NCBI GenBank assembly: GCA_963734085.1
Contig: CAVTFT010000019.1
Span: forward strand, 186,001 to 250,000
Origin: CAIWHR01 sp963734085
GTDB lineage: Bacteria; Pseudomonadota; Gammaproteobacteria; Burkholderiales; Casimicrobiaceae
Reading direction: 5' to 3'
Length of the DNA: 64,000 nucleotides
Below are positions 55,791 through 64,000 of the stretch, piece after piece (position 1 is the first letter of the stretch; each line of letters begins with the position of its first letter). Made by a program: the position numbers and the translations under genes. The notes beneath the pieces were generated by a model. That model saw only the letters and a program-made list of their open reading frames with translations. It made no database searches and was not told the DNA's origin.

Positions 55791-56660
55791 TCAGGAACCG
55801 TCCGTCCTGTGCCTTTCCGAGAAGGTTGCCCTCCGCTTGAGCCGAATAAGCCAGATTGCAAGACTTCCCCCCATACACGCGATCCCGATCGCCAACTTGA
55901 TGATCATGGGCAGATACAATTCTGACCGTGTCGCGATGTCTGCAGAATTGATCTCGTTCGGAATGTAGAGAACGGGTACGCGATCGCCGACCGCAAGTCT
56001 TTTTTCGCCCTGAGTCGCAAATTGCGCTGTGTTGCCTGAGGCAACCGGAAATGCGATTGTAACGGTATCTGTCGAACTTTTTCCAGGCGACACGTTCTTG
56101 TTGATGATGACCCCGTCTACCTGACTGCCATACCGGATCAGGCGGAAATCCTGATATCCCATATAAAGACTTATCGGGCCGGCGAAGAGCAGCAAGAACC
56201 ATGGAATGAGGGGACTGGCATACACGGAATGCCTGGTCGCCTCTACCGAGTCTGCCGCACCGGCATTGTCTACCGCGGACGCGATGAGCGTTCCAGCTCT
56301 GCGCGCGCGTTCCGCGCGCCACACGCCGATCGCGGCGCCGCATACGGCAGCCGGCCAGGCAATCACTGCAAGAGCTTGAATCACGGTTTTCGGCAGCCAT
56401 TCCCGTACCATCGCCGCGAACACTACCGGCAGCAGAAAGCCAATGATGAAGCCGATGAGGCCGTGCAAGACATACACTGCGAAATACATCAATGGTGCAT
56501 ACAGCACGTTGGGCCCGCCGTGCGGAGCCGAAAAAAGGTCTGTGCCGCACATCGAGCAGAGATTCGGATTGCGCCGAGGATTCATGATCCGCGCCGCCCA
56601 CCCGCCGTATCGGATATTCACCTGGTGGCAATACGGACAGGTGATCTCGGTTCGCTCCAT
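55791..56660 (-). CDS. DUF3592-like membrane protein with N-terminal zinc ribbon
   Basis: A 289-residue protein. The N-terminus has two CxxC pairs (EITCPYCHQ, LCSMCGT) forming a probable zinc ribbon, then membrane segments (MYFAVYVLHGLIGFIIGFLL; LAVIAWPAAVCGAAIGVW), and a DUF3592-type extracytoplasmic domain (YGSQVDGVIINKNVSP, VGDRVPVLYIPNEINSA) closed by a last helix. GGGAG lies 8 bases before ATG 56660. Function unknown; it ends just before the IS3 remnant. Confidence 0.65.
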   Translation of the reverse strand: MERTEITCPYCHQVNIRYGGWAARIMNPRRNPNLCSMCGTDLFSAPHGGPNVLYAPLMYFAVYVLHGLIGFIIGFLLPVVFAAMVREWLPKTVIQALAVIAWPAAVCGAAIGVWRAERARRAGTLIASAVDNAGAADSVEATRHSVYASPLIPWFLLLFAGPISLYMGYQDFRLIRYGSQVDGVIINKNVSPGKSSTDTVTIAFPVASGNTAQFATQGEKRLAVGDRVPVLYIPNEINSADIATRSELYLPMIIKLAIGIACMGGSLAIWLIRLKRRATFSERHRTDGS

Positions 56661-56822
56661 ACGGGGCTCCCGAGCGGGAGATTGGACCCTACACGGCGTC
56701 CGCGACCCGCTACAGTTAGGGGTGTCTCTACTCCTGGAGCAGCATACCCGGAGCTTCCCATTCGTGGAAGTGACCAATATCGAGCACACGAAGCAGAAGT
56801 ACGATGTCCGCCTGCCGTTAGA

Positions 56823-57203
56823 TCAGTTCGTCAGCGAAAAGGGATGCAGCAGAAAAGTTACGACCAATGCATGGCCGAGGCAAGCACCGACCGCTTCGGG
56901 TGACGTACCCTTTGGCCTAGGCATCGAGGTCCAGGATTGGGCTACCACACTTTCGGGTATTCGTATGGCAGCGTCTACGAAGTTCATTATGACAAGGGTC
57001 CTCGGAGCAAGAACGTATTGGAAAAAATGATCTCCTGCAGCATGCCCCTGATCGGCCAACCCACGCCAGACACGAAGGGCGGTCAGGTAGTCGCCCCGGT
57101 TATAGGCGACTTGCCCGTCTGCGGGGGTCTGCGCGATCGAGGAAGACGAGAAACCGAACGCGAGCAGGATGAACAATGCTCGACCGCAACGAAGAATTTT
57201 CAT
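56823..57203 (-). CDS. Secreted SEL1/TPR-type protein, probably truncated
   Basis: ATG 57203 gives a signal peptide (LFILLAFGFSSSSIAQ) and the first SEL1-type repeat (AYNRGDYLTALRVWRGLADQ, GHA). The remaining ~75 residues do not continue the repeats, so the gene is probably cut or shifted near 57050. SEL1 proteins often sit in T6SS and adhesion loci. Confidence 0.5.
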   Translation of the reverse strand: MKILRCGRALFILLAFGFSSSSIAQTPADGQVAYNRGDYLTALRVWRGLADQGHAAGDHFFQYVLAPRTLVIMNFVDAAIRIPESVVAQSWTSMPRPKGTSPEAVGACLGHALVVTFLLHPFSLTN

Positions 57204-57464
57204 TGTCGATCGGACCCCCTGTTGTTTGTGCGCAGGCGCATTGTGCGACTCGCTTGCCGAACGAAGCGTAGCTGCCGTGCGGAGCACGACTCCCGGAGTC
57301 GCGGTCTCGGCAGTTCGGCGGACTCGCGCAGACACGCGCGGGAGGAGACATGGTGAGGCGGAAATACACTTTCCCCCTCGCATCGAGCGAACGGGCACAA
57401 TTGAACGTAAACGCCTATCCGTTCAACTCACTCGCGGCCTCGGCGCGCCAGCGCGGGCAACGAG

Positions 57465-57974
57465 TCAGTTCGTCCATAGCACTACCAGCACCTGGTTGGC
57501 TGACAAGCGGATGGCCTTGCCACTGAGGAGCGGCGAATTGCGTACGGAGCAACGTCGAAGGTTTCGGTGATTAACCGAATGCGCTGCGACTCGGTCACCT
57601 GGGCGTCGGGCAGAGTCTTGAGGGCCGCAAATGACGACGAGATTTAAGCCGGGGGGCGTCTCGACACAGCTTGTGTGCCGTGACCGGTAAGAAGACGGGA
57701 CACTCCGTCGGCGGCAACACGTCCAGCACGGGCCGTGACCCACCAGTCACCGCCGTGGAGACGCGGTTCCGGTCACCCGCAGTGCTTCACGTCGGCGGGC
57801 AATTTGATCAACCGCTTTAGTTCGGTAAGGTCGTTGCTCATGGTTTTCTTCCTTGTTCACTTGTCCTGTGTCCTTGCCGCATCCCGACAACGGCAGCAGC
57901 AGCAGCAATGAGAGGCTCAAGACCCACGCCCTGCGCCTGCTGCTGCCCGTGCCGGAAAAAGATGGACGGTTCAC
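57465..57974 (-). pseudogene. Lipoprotein of unknown function, broken by frameshifts
   Basis: The 5' part has a lipoprotein signal (RRAWVLSLSLLLLLPLSGCG). The rest continues in other frames as ELKRLIKLPADVKHC, GGDWWVTA, PPGLNLVV, SQRIRLITETFDVAPYA and SPLLSGKAIRLSANQVLVVL, which together look like one protein of about 165 residues. The GTG start at 57974 overlaps the upstream stop (GTGA). At least three shifts. In effector islands a lipoprotein next to an unknown cargo gene is often an immunity protein; that is inference. Confidence 0.55.
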
Positions 57975-58839
57975 CGCGTCACCGCAGCGGAGTCGTCACG
58001 GTCCAGTGCATTCCGCGTCCCGAAGGTTCCATATTTCCACTCGATGCAATTCGCCGGAAGTTCCGAGGTCTGGGCATATTGCTTGGCGAGCCCGGTGATC
58101 TCGAACACGCCATTGTCATCGTCGGGAATACCGGTGACAATGTCTGTGTTGTCCGGATCGAAGTTGTAGCGGTGCTCGGCATGGAGCACCAGGTTAGGCG
58201 AAACCAGGTTTCGCCGCCTTTGTCGATTATCTGGGCATTGCCGCTGAGCCAGATCACATGCCCGCCAATCGCTTTTTGCCAGTTTTCAGTTTCGGGGTAG
58301 GGAAACAGTTCGTTGCTGCCGCATGAGATTTGGCCGCCCGTGAGGCTGAAAGTCTTCACGCTCTTGTCAGCTTCCCAGATGATCTCCGCGCCGTCCTGGA
58401 TGTCAAGCATCGCATTGGCAAGCGTGGTCACCCCTGAGTTGTCGGTGTAGACATACGATTCGTACGAGAACAAGCGGGGTCGGCCTGCGCCCTCCAGAAA
58501 ATGCCGGTAGGCCGCGCAGGCTTCCTCCAGATCGGGGCGCGCCCCTTCTGCGACCTCCAGCTTAAGCCGCCACTTGACCAGCGCCGCAAGGTCGGCGGCC
58601 TTGGGCTGCCGCGGCTTGAATTTGTCCAAAAACCCGTTATCGAAAGAAATCGAACTTGGCCTGATGGGGGCCCCAAGTCGATACCGAGCACCAAAATACC
58701 TGGGAGAGGGAACCGACTTTCCCTGGGCCGGCATGACATTCGCGCGACCGGTGGCCTTACGGGTATCCGCACGGGCATGCGGATTGCCTTGGTCGCGCAT
58801 CCGCGGGTTCCAGTTCGCGTCCTTTTGTCTTTCGCCCAT
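57971..58839 (-). CDS. DUF6402-like protein with one frameshift near 58192
   Basis: A protein of about 289 residues once a missing C near 58192 is restored. Key blocks are HFLEGAGRPRLFSYESYVYT, FPYPETENWQKAIGGHVIWL, and after the shift VLHAEHRYNFDPDNTDIVTG and FEITGLAKQYAQ. I associate these with DUF6402, a family seen in T6SS islands of Burkholderiales; the name is from memory. ATG 58839 has AAGGGG six bases upstream. It has no signal peptide. Confidence 0.6.
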
Positions 58840-59009
58840 GATGACCCCTTGGTGCACGCCGATTCACTCGGCGATCGCAATGCGCTCGAGCATGCTCAAA
58901 CCGCCAGAAACTCTACTTTAAGACTGTCGCCTTGACGGGAAGCTTACGACAACCACCACCCTTGCATTCAACGGGGAGGCCATATAGGGAGGCAGGTATT
59001 GCTGCTTGC

Positions 59010-59864
59010 TCAGTACGCACTCTTCGGAAGTATCGTGTTCTCAAGTATGGTCTTAATCAGTGAGCCTTCGATGTAGCCAAAACATGTGACGGTCTTCTCT
59101 TGGCAGTAATAGATATTGAACCCCAGGTCTAGGAGCGCTTGTGGTGGTTCTCGCCATGTCTTTTCATCATTGATATCAATCTCCATAATCAGGTCCCACG
59201 GAATTGAAGGAGTGCGACCTCCGCCCGGGCCACTCAAAAGTAGCGGCGCAACCGTGCTGACGAGGAAATTTCCCTTGACGAAGAAGTTAACGAACCGGTT
59301 CGATCTAGCGGCACCTTGAAACCACTTCCCGAAGTTTCCTGCCCTGCTAGCCATGATCCCTTCTGCAGTGGCGTCGCGCGCATATAGGAACTTGTTTGCC
59401 GCGAATGCCGCGCCGCCGCTGCCGGCAATCTTTGCAAATGCCTCGTCCCAGTCACCGTTTTTGACATTCTCTCGCGCCCAGATCAGACCAATGAGCAATG
59501 CCGCCACAATGTTTAGGCGCCGAAAGGTTGTCTTAACTCCCAGACGGTCCTCGTAGCGCATGAGAAACATCTGCTCAAGGTCGCGTTCGCTGTATCTAAG
59601 TGCTAAGTGCGCCGTCAATTCTTTCTCACTCATGGCAGCCCAAGTTGCAGGCAGGATATTGCTAAGAGTTCGTATGTAACCCTGTCGAATCAACCACGCA
59701 GCGAAGGCGGCGGTTTCACGCGGATACGGGACATCCGTGTTAGAGAGACACGTAAATCCGGTTGGCGCGACTGGCGTATGCTTTGTAAGGGCCAATGTTC
59801 CTTGGTCAATCCAATCAAGCCCAAGCTGAGTGGTACAAAGCGGGCCGCGCGGTCCATCTGCCAT
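59010..59864 (-). CDS. Hypothetical protein, candidate type VI cargo
   Basis: A 284-residue protein without signal peptide, with one hydrophobic segment (LNIVAALLIGLIWA) and a mixed charged C-terminus. I do not recognise it. Upstream frames to 60036 (starting with EGGVGTWTWPSPPPTTGKPA) may be a displaced N-terminus separated by one frameshift near 59960. Its place between an OmpA-like gene and a DUF6402 gene suggests accessory/effector role. Confidence 0.5.
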   Translation of the reverse strand: MADGPRGPLCTTQLGLDWIDQGTLALTKHTPVAPTGFTCLSNTDVPYPRETAAFAAWLIRQGYIRTLSNILPATWAAMSEKELTAHLALRYSERDLEQMFLMRYEDRLGVKTTFRRLNIVAALLIGLIWARENVKNGDWDEAFAKIAGSGGAAFAANKFLYARDATAEGIMASRAGNFGKWFQGAARSNRFVNFFVKGNFLVSTVAPLLLSGPGGGRTPSIPWDLIMEIDINDEKTWREPPQALLDLGFNIYYCQEKTVTCFGYIEGSLIKTILENTILPKSAY

Positions 59865-60036
59865 ACTGCCTCCGATGTAAGCAAGCCTGGTTGCGGAGGT
59901 CCACTTCGATTGATGTGATAGATAGCCCGTGATTGTGATGCGGCCACAATGAGTCCGACACCAATGCTACCGCTGGTTTGCCGGTTGTGGGTGGTGGACT
60001 TGGCCAAGTCCATGTTCCAACTCCGCCCTCGCCCAT

Positions 60037-60342
60037 CGCCTTACGCCGCGCTGTCTACCGCTTGATGGCTTCTTCCATTCACAGCGCCAATGCTCCGCGC
60101 TCAGTCTCCACCTGGATTTTCACTGCGTAGTGCTCGACGGCGTGTTCGAGTCCGCACACCGACCGGGGCGCGTGTCTACCACGCGGTCACCGGGCTCGAC
60201 ACGCAGGCCATCCTGTGCAGCTTCGTGTGCCGCGGCGTTGGGCCGGGTGGCCCCCATCGCTTGAATATCGCTCAACGACCGCCCGAGGGATCCCAAGGGT
60301 AGGATACAGAAAGCGTGATTCGAAGTTGACCGACCTCGCCCC
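60037..60342 (-). other. Intergenic, no gene seen
   Basis: Short frames only, none with a recognisable domain. Confidence 0.4.
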
Positions 60343-61359
60343 TCACAGCTTAAGCTGGACCGGCGGTTTGCACCTGAAGGAGCCGGAGCTCAGGGCCGAA
60401 CCGGGGAAGCCGATCGTCCGGCCCGTCTGCACACTGACGCTGATGCCGAGGTTTCGCAGTTCCAAGGTCGACGGAACCGATATGTCGGTCCCAAGACCGA
60501 CACTTCCGGGCTCGTGCCAGGTCGCTTGCCCGTCGAAGTCGGAGAAGCCGACCCCTTTTTTGGTCGAGAAATTGTTCCAATTCTTACTTTGCATCGTCAT
60601 CGACATGCCTGCCGAGGGTCCGACGCCGAACGTTGCGCCCGCCGGCCCGACGCCGGCTGACCCGGCCGGGCCGAAAAACCTGCATTGGGCCATCTGTTGA
60701 GTCTCCCGATTCACCAACAGGAAGTGATACTCCACCAGTCCCGTCCCGACCCCGAACCCGATCAAGGGGATGTTGGCGCCATAACTGACGCCGACGTTGT
60801 GCCCGTAGATCTGGCGGATCGTCCAAGGCTCTGACCCACCGATGCTGCCGGTGATGACTACCGGCGGGAAGTCGATGGGGGGTGAGCCTTCCGCGGTGAT
60901 CAAGATCGGGATGACTATGGTGGGCCAAAGCGGTAGCGATTTGATCCCCAGCGCGATGGTGATCCGAACGGCCCGATCTAGCTCGTCCTCTGTTGATTTG
61001 GAGGTGGACAGGTCCTCGCCAGCCGCCTGAATGTCAGGCCCCGGCAGCTTGGACTCTGGGATCCCTTGCCGTCCTAGGTATTCCTTGACCCGCAAGACCC
61101 GGCCAAGCGACAGTTGCCGGTTGTACTCCCGATCCCCACTCTGGCTGGCCGTGCCGGTCAGCTTGGCGTGGACCCGATGCTCCCTCAGGAACGGGGCGAC
61201 GTCTCGGTCTAGGAACTCCTTGTGCTCGGGCTTAAGCACGTTCCCGTCGATGTTGTAGTTGTACAAGATGTGCGTGCACACGACCGACGGCCTTGTGGTC
61301 AGTTCCGTCGTGGCTTTTCCCGGCCCCGTATCCTTCCCGATTTTGTCGAACCCTGCCAT
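60343..61359 (-). CDS. OmpA-like domain protein without signal peptide
   Basis: A 338-residue protein. Residues about 25-135 resemble the OmpA C-terminal domain (ILYNYNIDGNVLKPEHKEFL, AKLTGTASQSGDREYNRQLS, RVLRVKEYLGRQGIPESKL). The rest is Gly-rich and beta-like (GSAGVGPAGATFGVGPSAG). There is no signal peptide or anchor, so an OmpA-like domain in the cytoplasm is odd unless the protein is exported by another route such as T6SS. Function inferred only from context. Confidence 0.65.
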   Translation of the reverse strand: MAGFDKIGKDTGPGKATTELTTRPSVVCTHILYNYNIDGNVLKPEHKEFLDRDVAPFLREHRVHAKLTGTASQSGDREYNRQLSLGRVLRVKEYLGRQGIPESKLPGPDIQAAGEDLSTSKSTEDELDRAVRITIALGIKSLPLWPTIVIPILITAEGSPPIDFPPVVITGSIGGSEPWTIRQIYGHNVGVSYGANIPLIGFGVGTGLVEYHFLLVNRETQQMAQCRFFGPAGSAGVGPAGATFGVGPSAGMSMTMQSKNWNNFSTKKGVGFSDFDGQATWHEPGSVGLGTDISVPSTLELRNLGISVSVQTGRTIGFPGSALSSGSFRCKPPVQLKL

Positions 61360-61729
61360 ATAAATCCCGTTGAATCGAACGCCGTCGGTCCTTCTCTCAC
61401 GGGACCGAGGGTTCTCCGCGTCCCGTCCAGGGCGTGAGGGGCCTAATAATTAAGGATAACCTTTAGATCGCCTTGCCGCAATTACGATTAGATGCGCCCC
61501 GGATGGACGCTCGTTTGCCGACGGAGGCTGCTCGGGCAAGAATGCCCCTCTGGCGCTCGGACGGCGCGCTCATCCCATCCAAGGTTGCATTTGCCGGACC
61601 TTTTCTTGATGGGGGATGACATGTTGCAATCTCCCAATAGAGAACACGATGGGGTTGTGGCAAACGGACAAAGATCTACTTGTCGTTTCGAGCACGAATG
61701 GCTCCACCCGGTATTTGAGTCTTCCTGGT
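61360..61729 (+). other. Intergenic region left of the IS30 element
   Basis: No recognisable gene on either strand. Confidence 0.4.
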
Positions 61730-62790
61730 CTCAATATCCGAGTGCAACACTTGGACCGTTTCCGACGGAGGTGTTGCGATGGGCCAAAGGTATAGCCACT
61801 TGAGCGCCTTGGAGCGCGAGGAAATCAGTCGAGGCGTGGCGCTCGGCCACAGTTGCCGCGCCATTGCCCGGCGCCTCGAACGTAGCCCGTCGAGCGTGAG
61901 TCGAGAGTTGCAGCGGAATATCGACTCTCGTAACCGGTACCGGGCCACCATCGCCCAATGGCGTGCACAGCGCCGGGCGCGACGCTGGCGGCGTGCTCGG
62001 AAGCTGCGGCAGCGGTGGCTGGCACGGCACGTGAGCCGGCGACTGGCTGCCGGCTGGTCGCCGCAGCAAATTGCCGCGCGGCTGAGACGTGATTACCCTC
62101 ACGACATGAGCAAGCGTATCTCGCACGAAACAATTTACGCGGGAATTTACATCGTCCCGCGCGGCGAGCTGCGCAAGACGTTGGTGGCCTGTCTGGGGCA
62201 GCATCGCAAGGTTAGACGGCCGCGGCACCGCAGCAGCGAGCGGCGCGGCCAGATCCCCAACCGCACGCCGAATGCCTTGCCGCCGCTCGAAGTCGAGACC
62301 CGGCTCATTCCCGGCCACTGGGAGGGGGATCTGTTCAAGGGACGCCGTAACGGTTCTGCCGTCGGCAGCCTGGTTGAACGCACCACCCGCCTGGTGTTGC
62401 TGGCACGCATCCCGGGACTGGATTCGCGCAGTGTCTGCCAAGGCTTTGCGCGCAAGTTGCAGGCGGTTCCGCAGCCGTTGCGCAAGTCCATGACCTACGA
62501 TCAGGGTCGCGAAATGGCCCGGCATGAGCTGCTCAGCAAGCGGTTCCGGTTGCAAATCTACTTCGCCGATCCGCACAGCCCCTGGCAACGGGGGTCCAAC
62601 GAAAATACGAACGGCCTGTTGCGCCAATACTTGCCGAAGAGCGCCGATCCGGCCGGCCTGTCGCAACGGGACCTCAATGCCGTCGCGGCGCGGCTCAATA
62701 ACCGCCCGCGGGAGACCCTGAACTGGATGACCCCGAACGAAGCGTGGGAGGCTCAATTGAAATCGCTCAACGTTGCACTTGGAACTTGAG
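61730..62790 (+). mobile_element. IS30-family insertion sequence, apparently complete
   Basis: Imperfect inverted ends are visible: CTCAATATCCGAGTGCAAC at 61730 and, inverted, GTTGCACTTGGAACTTGAG ending at 62790. Together with one intact transposase gene this gives an element of about 1061 bp. I could not define the 2-3 base target duplication. Confidence 0.8.
61779..62789 (+). CDS. IS30-family transposase
   Basis: A full-length 336-residue transposase. N-terminal helix-turn-helix pair (HLSALEREEISRGVALGHS; RAIARRLERSPSSVSRELQR), HETIYAGIY, and the DDE core: HWEGDLFKG (Asp), MTYDQGREMARH (Asp) and SPWQRGSNENTNGLLRQYLP (Glu). All catalytic residues are intact, so the element could be active. 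Confidence 0.95.
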   Translation: MGQRYSHLSALEREEISRGVALGHSCRAIARRLERSPSSVSRELQRNIDSRNRYRATIAQWRAQRRARRWRRARKLRQRWLARHVSRRLAAGWSPQQIAARLRRDYPHDMSKRISHETIYAGIYIVPRGELRKTLVACLGQHRKVRRPRHRSSERRGQIPNRTPNALPPLEVETRLIPGHWEGDLFKGRRNGSAVGSLVERTTRLVLLARIPGLDSRSVCQGFARKLQAVPQPLRKSMTYDQGREMARHELLSKRFRLQIYFADPHSPWQRGSNENTNGLLRQYLPKSADPAGLSQRDLNAVAARLNNRPRETLNWMTPNEAWEAQLKSLNVALGT

Positions 62791-62880
62791 AGCGCCCTTG
62801 GACAAAGTTGCCGAGACTGAATTCCCAGACTTTCTTGCCAATGGCAACTCCCGTGTTTACCTTAACCCACTATTTGCGGT

Positions 62881-63045
62881 TCAGCTCCGATACCACAGCC
62901 AGCCGGCCACGATCGCAAAGATCCCGCCCGTCAGCAACCAGGCTTTCACGGCTGGACCAACGCTTCCATTATCGCGAGCCAGCCGCAGCGTCGCGACAAT
63001 CAGGAACACGACGGCAAGCACGGCCAGAATGTACTTGGCAGCCAT
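62881..63045 (-). CDS. Small membrane protein, paralog of that at 53665
   Basis: Fifty-four residues with two hydrophobic stretches (YILAVLAVVFLIVATLRLAR; WLLTGGIFAIVAGWLWY). The pattern AKYILA-VFLI-A-LR and the WLL...AGWLW end match the protein at 53665-53835. Its start lies 6 bases after the stop of the TIGR02270-like fragment, so it is probably cotranscribed with it. Function unknown. Confidence 0.6.
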   Translation of the reverse strand: MAAKYILAVLAVVFLIVATLRLARDNGSVGPAVKAWLLTGGIFAIVAGWLWYRS

Positions 63046-63050
63046 TCCGA

Positions 63051-63215
63051 TCAGGTGACTTTGGCGAGCCAGCGCTTATGCCGCCACGCCGGGGCGCTGG
63101 TTGGAAACAGTGGCGCGCCCGGCTGCAACAGCGATAGGTAGAGCGCAGCGGCGATGCGCTGGCGCTGACAGCCCTCACGCAGCACGCGTTCGAGTTCCCT
63201 CGGATTGGATTGCAT
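63051..63215 (-). pseudogene. C-terminal fragment of a TIGR02270-like protein
   Basis: A 54-residue frame (ELERVLREGCQRQRIAAALY, LSLLQPGAPLF, then APAWRHKRWLAKVT) that matches the end of the gene at 63748-64000 almost residue for residue in pattern. Its ATG overlaps the stop of the GNAT gene. Either a leftover after GNAT insertion or a short paralog. Confidence 0.6.
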
Positions 63216-63677
63216 CAGGGACGCAGCATGTCGCGGTACACGCCGGGTGTAGAACCTTCGATCTCAGTGGCACCCGCGATACGACGAAAGAAATCGGCCG
63301 CACCGACCGCTCCGGCGACTGCATACGCGTATCCGACGGACCGCATGTCCTGCAGACAGGCCCGTAGCAGCGCCGCACCGATGCCGCGAGTGCGCTCGGC
63401 GGCCGCTACGCCAATCGGACCGACGAAGCCACGCGCGGTCGTGTCGTAGCAGGAGAAACCCACTACGGCCTCGGCCCGCAGCGCGATGAAGAGACTGAAC
63501 GGGCCGGTTGTTGACGGCAACCCGCGCCTCGCTCGCCCAGCTGGCTGAAAACTCTCGTGCTACCCATTGGCAGACCAGGTCGTGTTCGGGTGCGATTGGT
63601 TTTCGGCAGAATGTACCTGCTGGCAGGGAGATGCCCTCCATGGCGGGCAGATCGTAAAGCTTGATCAGCATGTCCAT
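63215..63677 (-). pseudogene. GNAT-family acetyltransferase with one frameshift
   Basis: Two frames joined near 63505 give a 154-residue acetyltransferase: LIKLYDLPAMEGISLPAG at the start, then after removal of one extra C, FSLFIALRAEAVVGFSCYDT and the acetyl-CoA loop GVAAAERTRGIGAALLRACL. It sits between two copies of a TIGR02270-like C-terminus. Confidence 0.7.
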
Positions 63678-63747
63678 AAAGCGACCCTTGCCCGCGTCTT
63701 CCGGCCTCCGCAACCTCGACGAGCTTTCTTTAGTCGACGTCCAACTT

Positions 63748-64000
63748 TCAAGTTAGTTTGGACAACCAACGTTGTTGCCGCCATGCCGGCGCAGCCGTAT
63801 TGAAGAGCGGCGTTCCAGGCTGCAGCAAGGAGAGATATTCTGCCGCCGCGATACGTTGGCGCTGAAAGCCTTCTTTCAACACCCGAAGGCAGTGATTGCG
63901 CGAAACCGGCTCACCCATGAAGTAGCGTGTGCCGGCGACGAAACGCGCTTGATTCGCTGACCACCAGCGCTGCAGCCGCTCCAGGTCGGGCCAGGGCAGG
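63748..64000 (-). CDS. TIGR02270-like type VI-associated protein (5' part outside window)
   Basis: The last ~83 residues of a gene running off the right edge: DLERLQRWWSANQARFVAGT, RYFMGEPVSRNHCLRVLKEG, FQRQRIAAAEYLSLLQPGTP and the end RQQRWLSKLT. I relate this to TIGR02270 family proteins, found in many proteobacterial T6SS loci; the name is from memory. It suggests the T6SS cluster continues to the right. Confidence 0.6.
   Translation of the reverse strand, partial: LPWPDLERLQRWWSANQARFVAGTRYFMGEPVSRNHCLRVLKEGFQRQRIAAAEYLSLLQPGTPLFNTAAPAWRQQRWLSKLT

Noticed and set aside
57465..57743. Separate 92-residue protein
   Set aside because: Its end joins upstream frames as one broken lipoprotein gene; the start part is Arg/Ser-rich noise.

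Overview
The window looks like chromosomal DNA of a GC-rich betaproteobacterium (Burkholderiales/Rhodocyclales type, possibly from a metagenome). The evidence is the minus-strand order rpsB-tsf-pyrH-frr-uppS-cdsA-dxr-rseP-bamA-skp-lpxD-fabZ-lpxA-lpxB-rnhB, and a guaB-guaA-tadA block next to ppiD. I saw no rRNA, intact tRNA or CRISPR array.

Bases 1-30600 are compact core genome with intact frames. From the left: a catabolic/transport operon (two-gene UxaA-family lyase resembling sulfolactate sulfo-lyase SuyAB or split altronate dehydratase, an SsuA/TauA-type binding protein, a fold-type II PLP lyase and an SsuB/TauB-type ATPase running off the edge); the envelope and translation cluster; ygfZ and an NRDE protein on the plus strand; then guaB, guaA and small housekeeping genes down to tadA and ldcA; a DUF4124 protein and ppiD. 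A GC-rich interspersed repeat family sits in this part: three 80-bp tandem copies between lpxA and fabZ, one copy translated as the first ~37 residues of Dxr, and one copy forming a 31-codon leader ORF overlapping ldcA.

Bases 30600-35500 are a decayed integrated element: a C-terminal tyrosine integrase fragment, an AlpA-like regulator, small unknown genes, a Prim-Pol/DUF3987 replication gene broken by several one-base frameshifts, and an HNH fragment. Bases 35500-40700 are a scrapyard with an IS110 tail, a broken methyltransferase joined to a broken type VI FHA C-terminus, and an intact PP2C phosphatase.

Bases 38000-53500 hold a phospho-signalling and envelope module of type VI secretion (T6SS) character: PP2C phosphatase, Ser/Thr kinase with a membrane sensor, two FHA proteins (one TagH-like, one fused through a membrane helix to a lytic transglycosylase), a LysM polysaccharide deacetylase, two TPR/LysM lipoproteins, an OmpA-type lipid-free protein, and a fused TssB-TssC sheath gene. 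The sheath gene is bounded by inverted ends of an IS3-family element; one of these carries an IS5-family insertion (TSD CTAG), which in turn carries an IS256-family fragment.

Bases 55800-64000 are a minus-strand accessory set: DUF3592-like membrane protein, SEL1-type protein, frameshifted lipoprotein, DUF6402-like protein, an unknown protein, an OmpA-like protein without signal peptide, an intact IS30 element, a GNAT gene and TIGR02270-like fragments. It resembles T6SS effector/accessory islands. Single-base frameshifts are frequent in the accessory half and absent in the core, so either the accessory half is decaying or it was assembled at lower quality.
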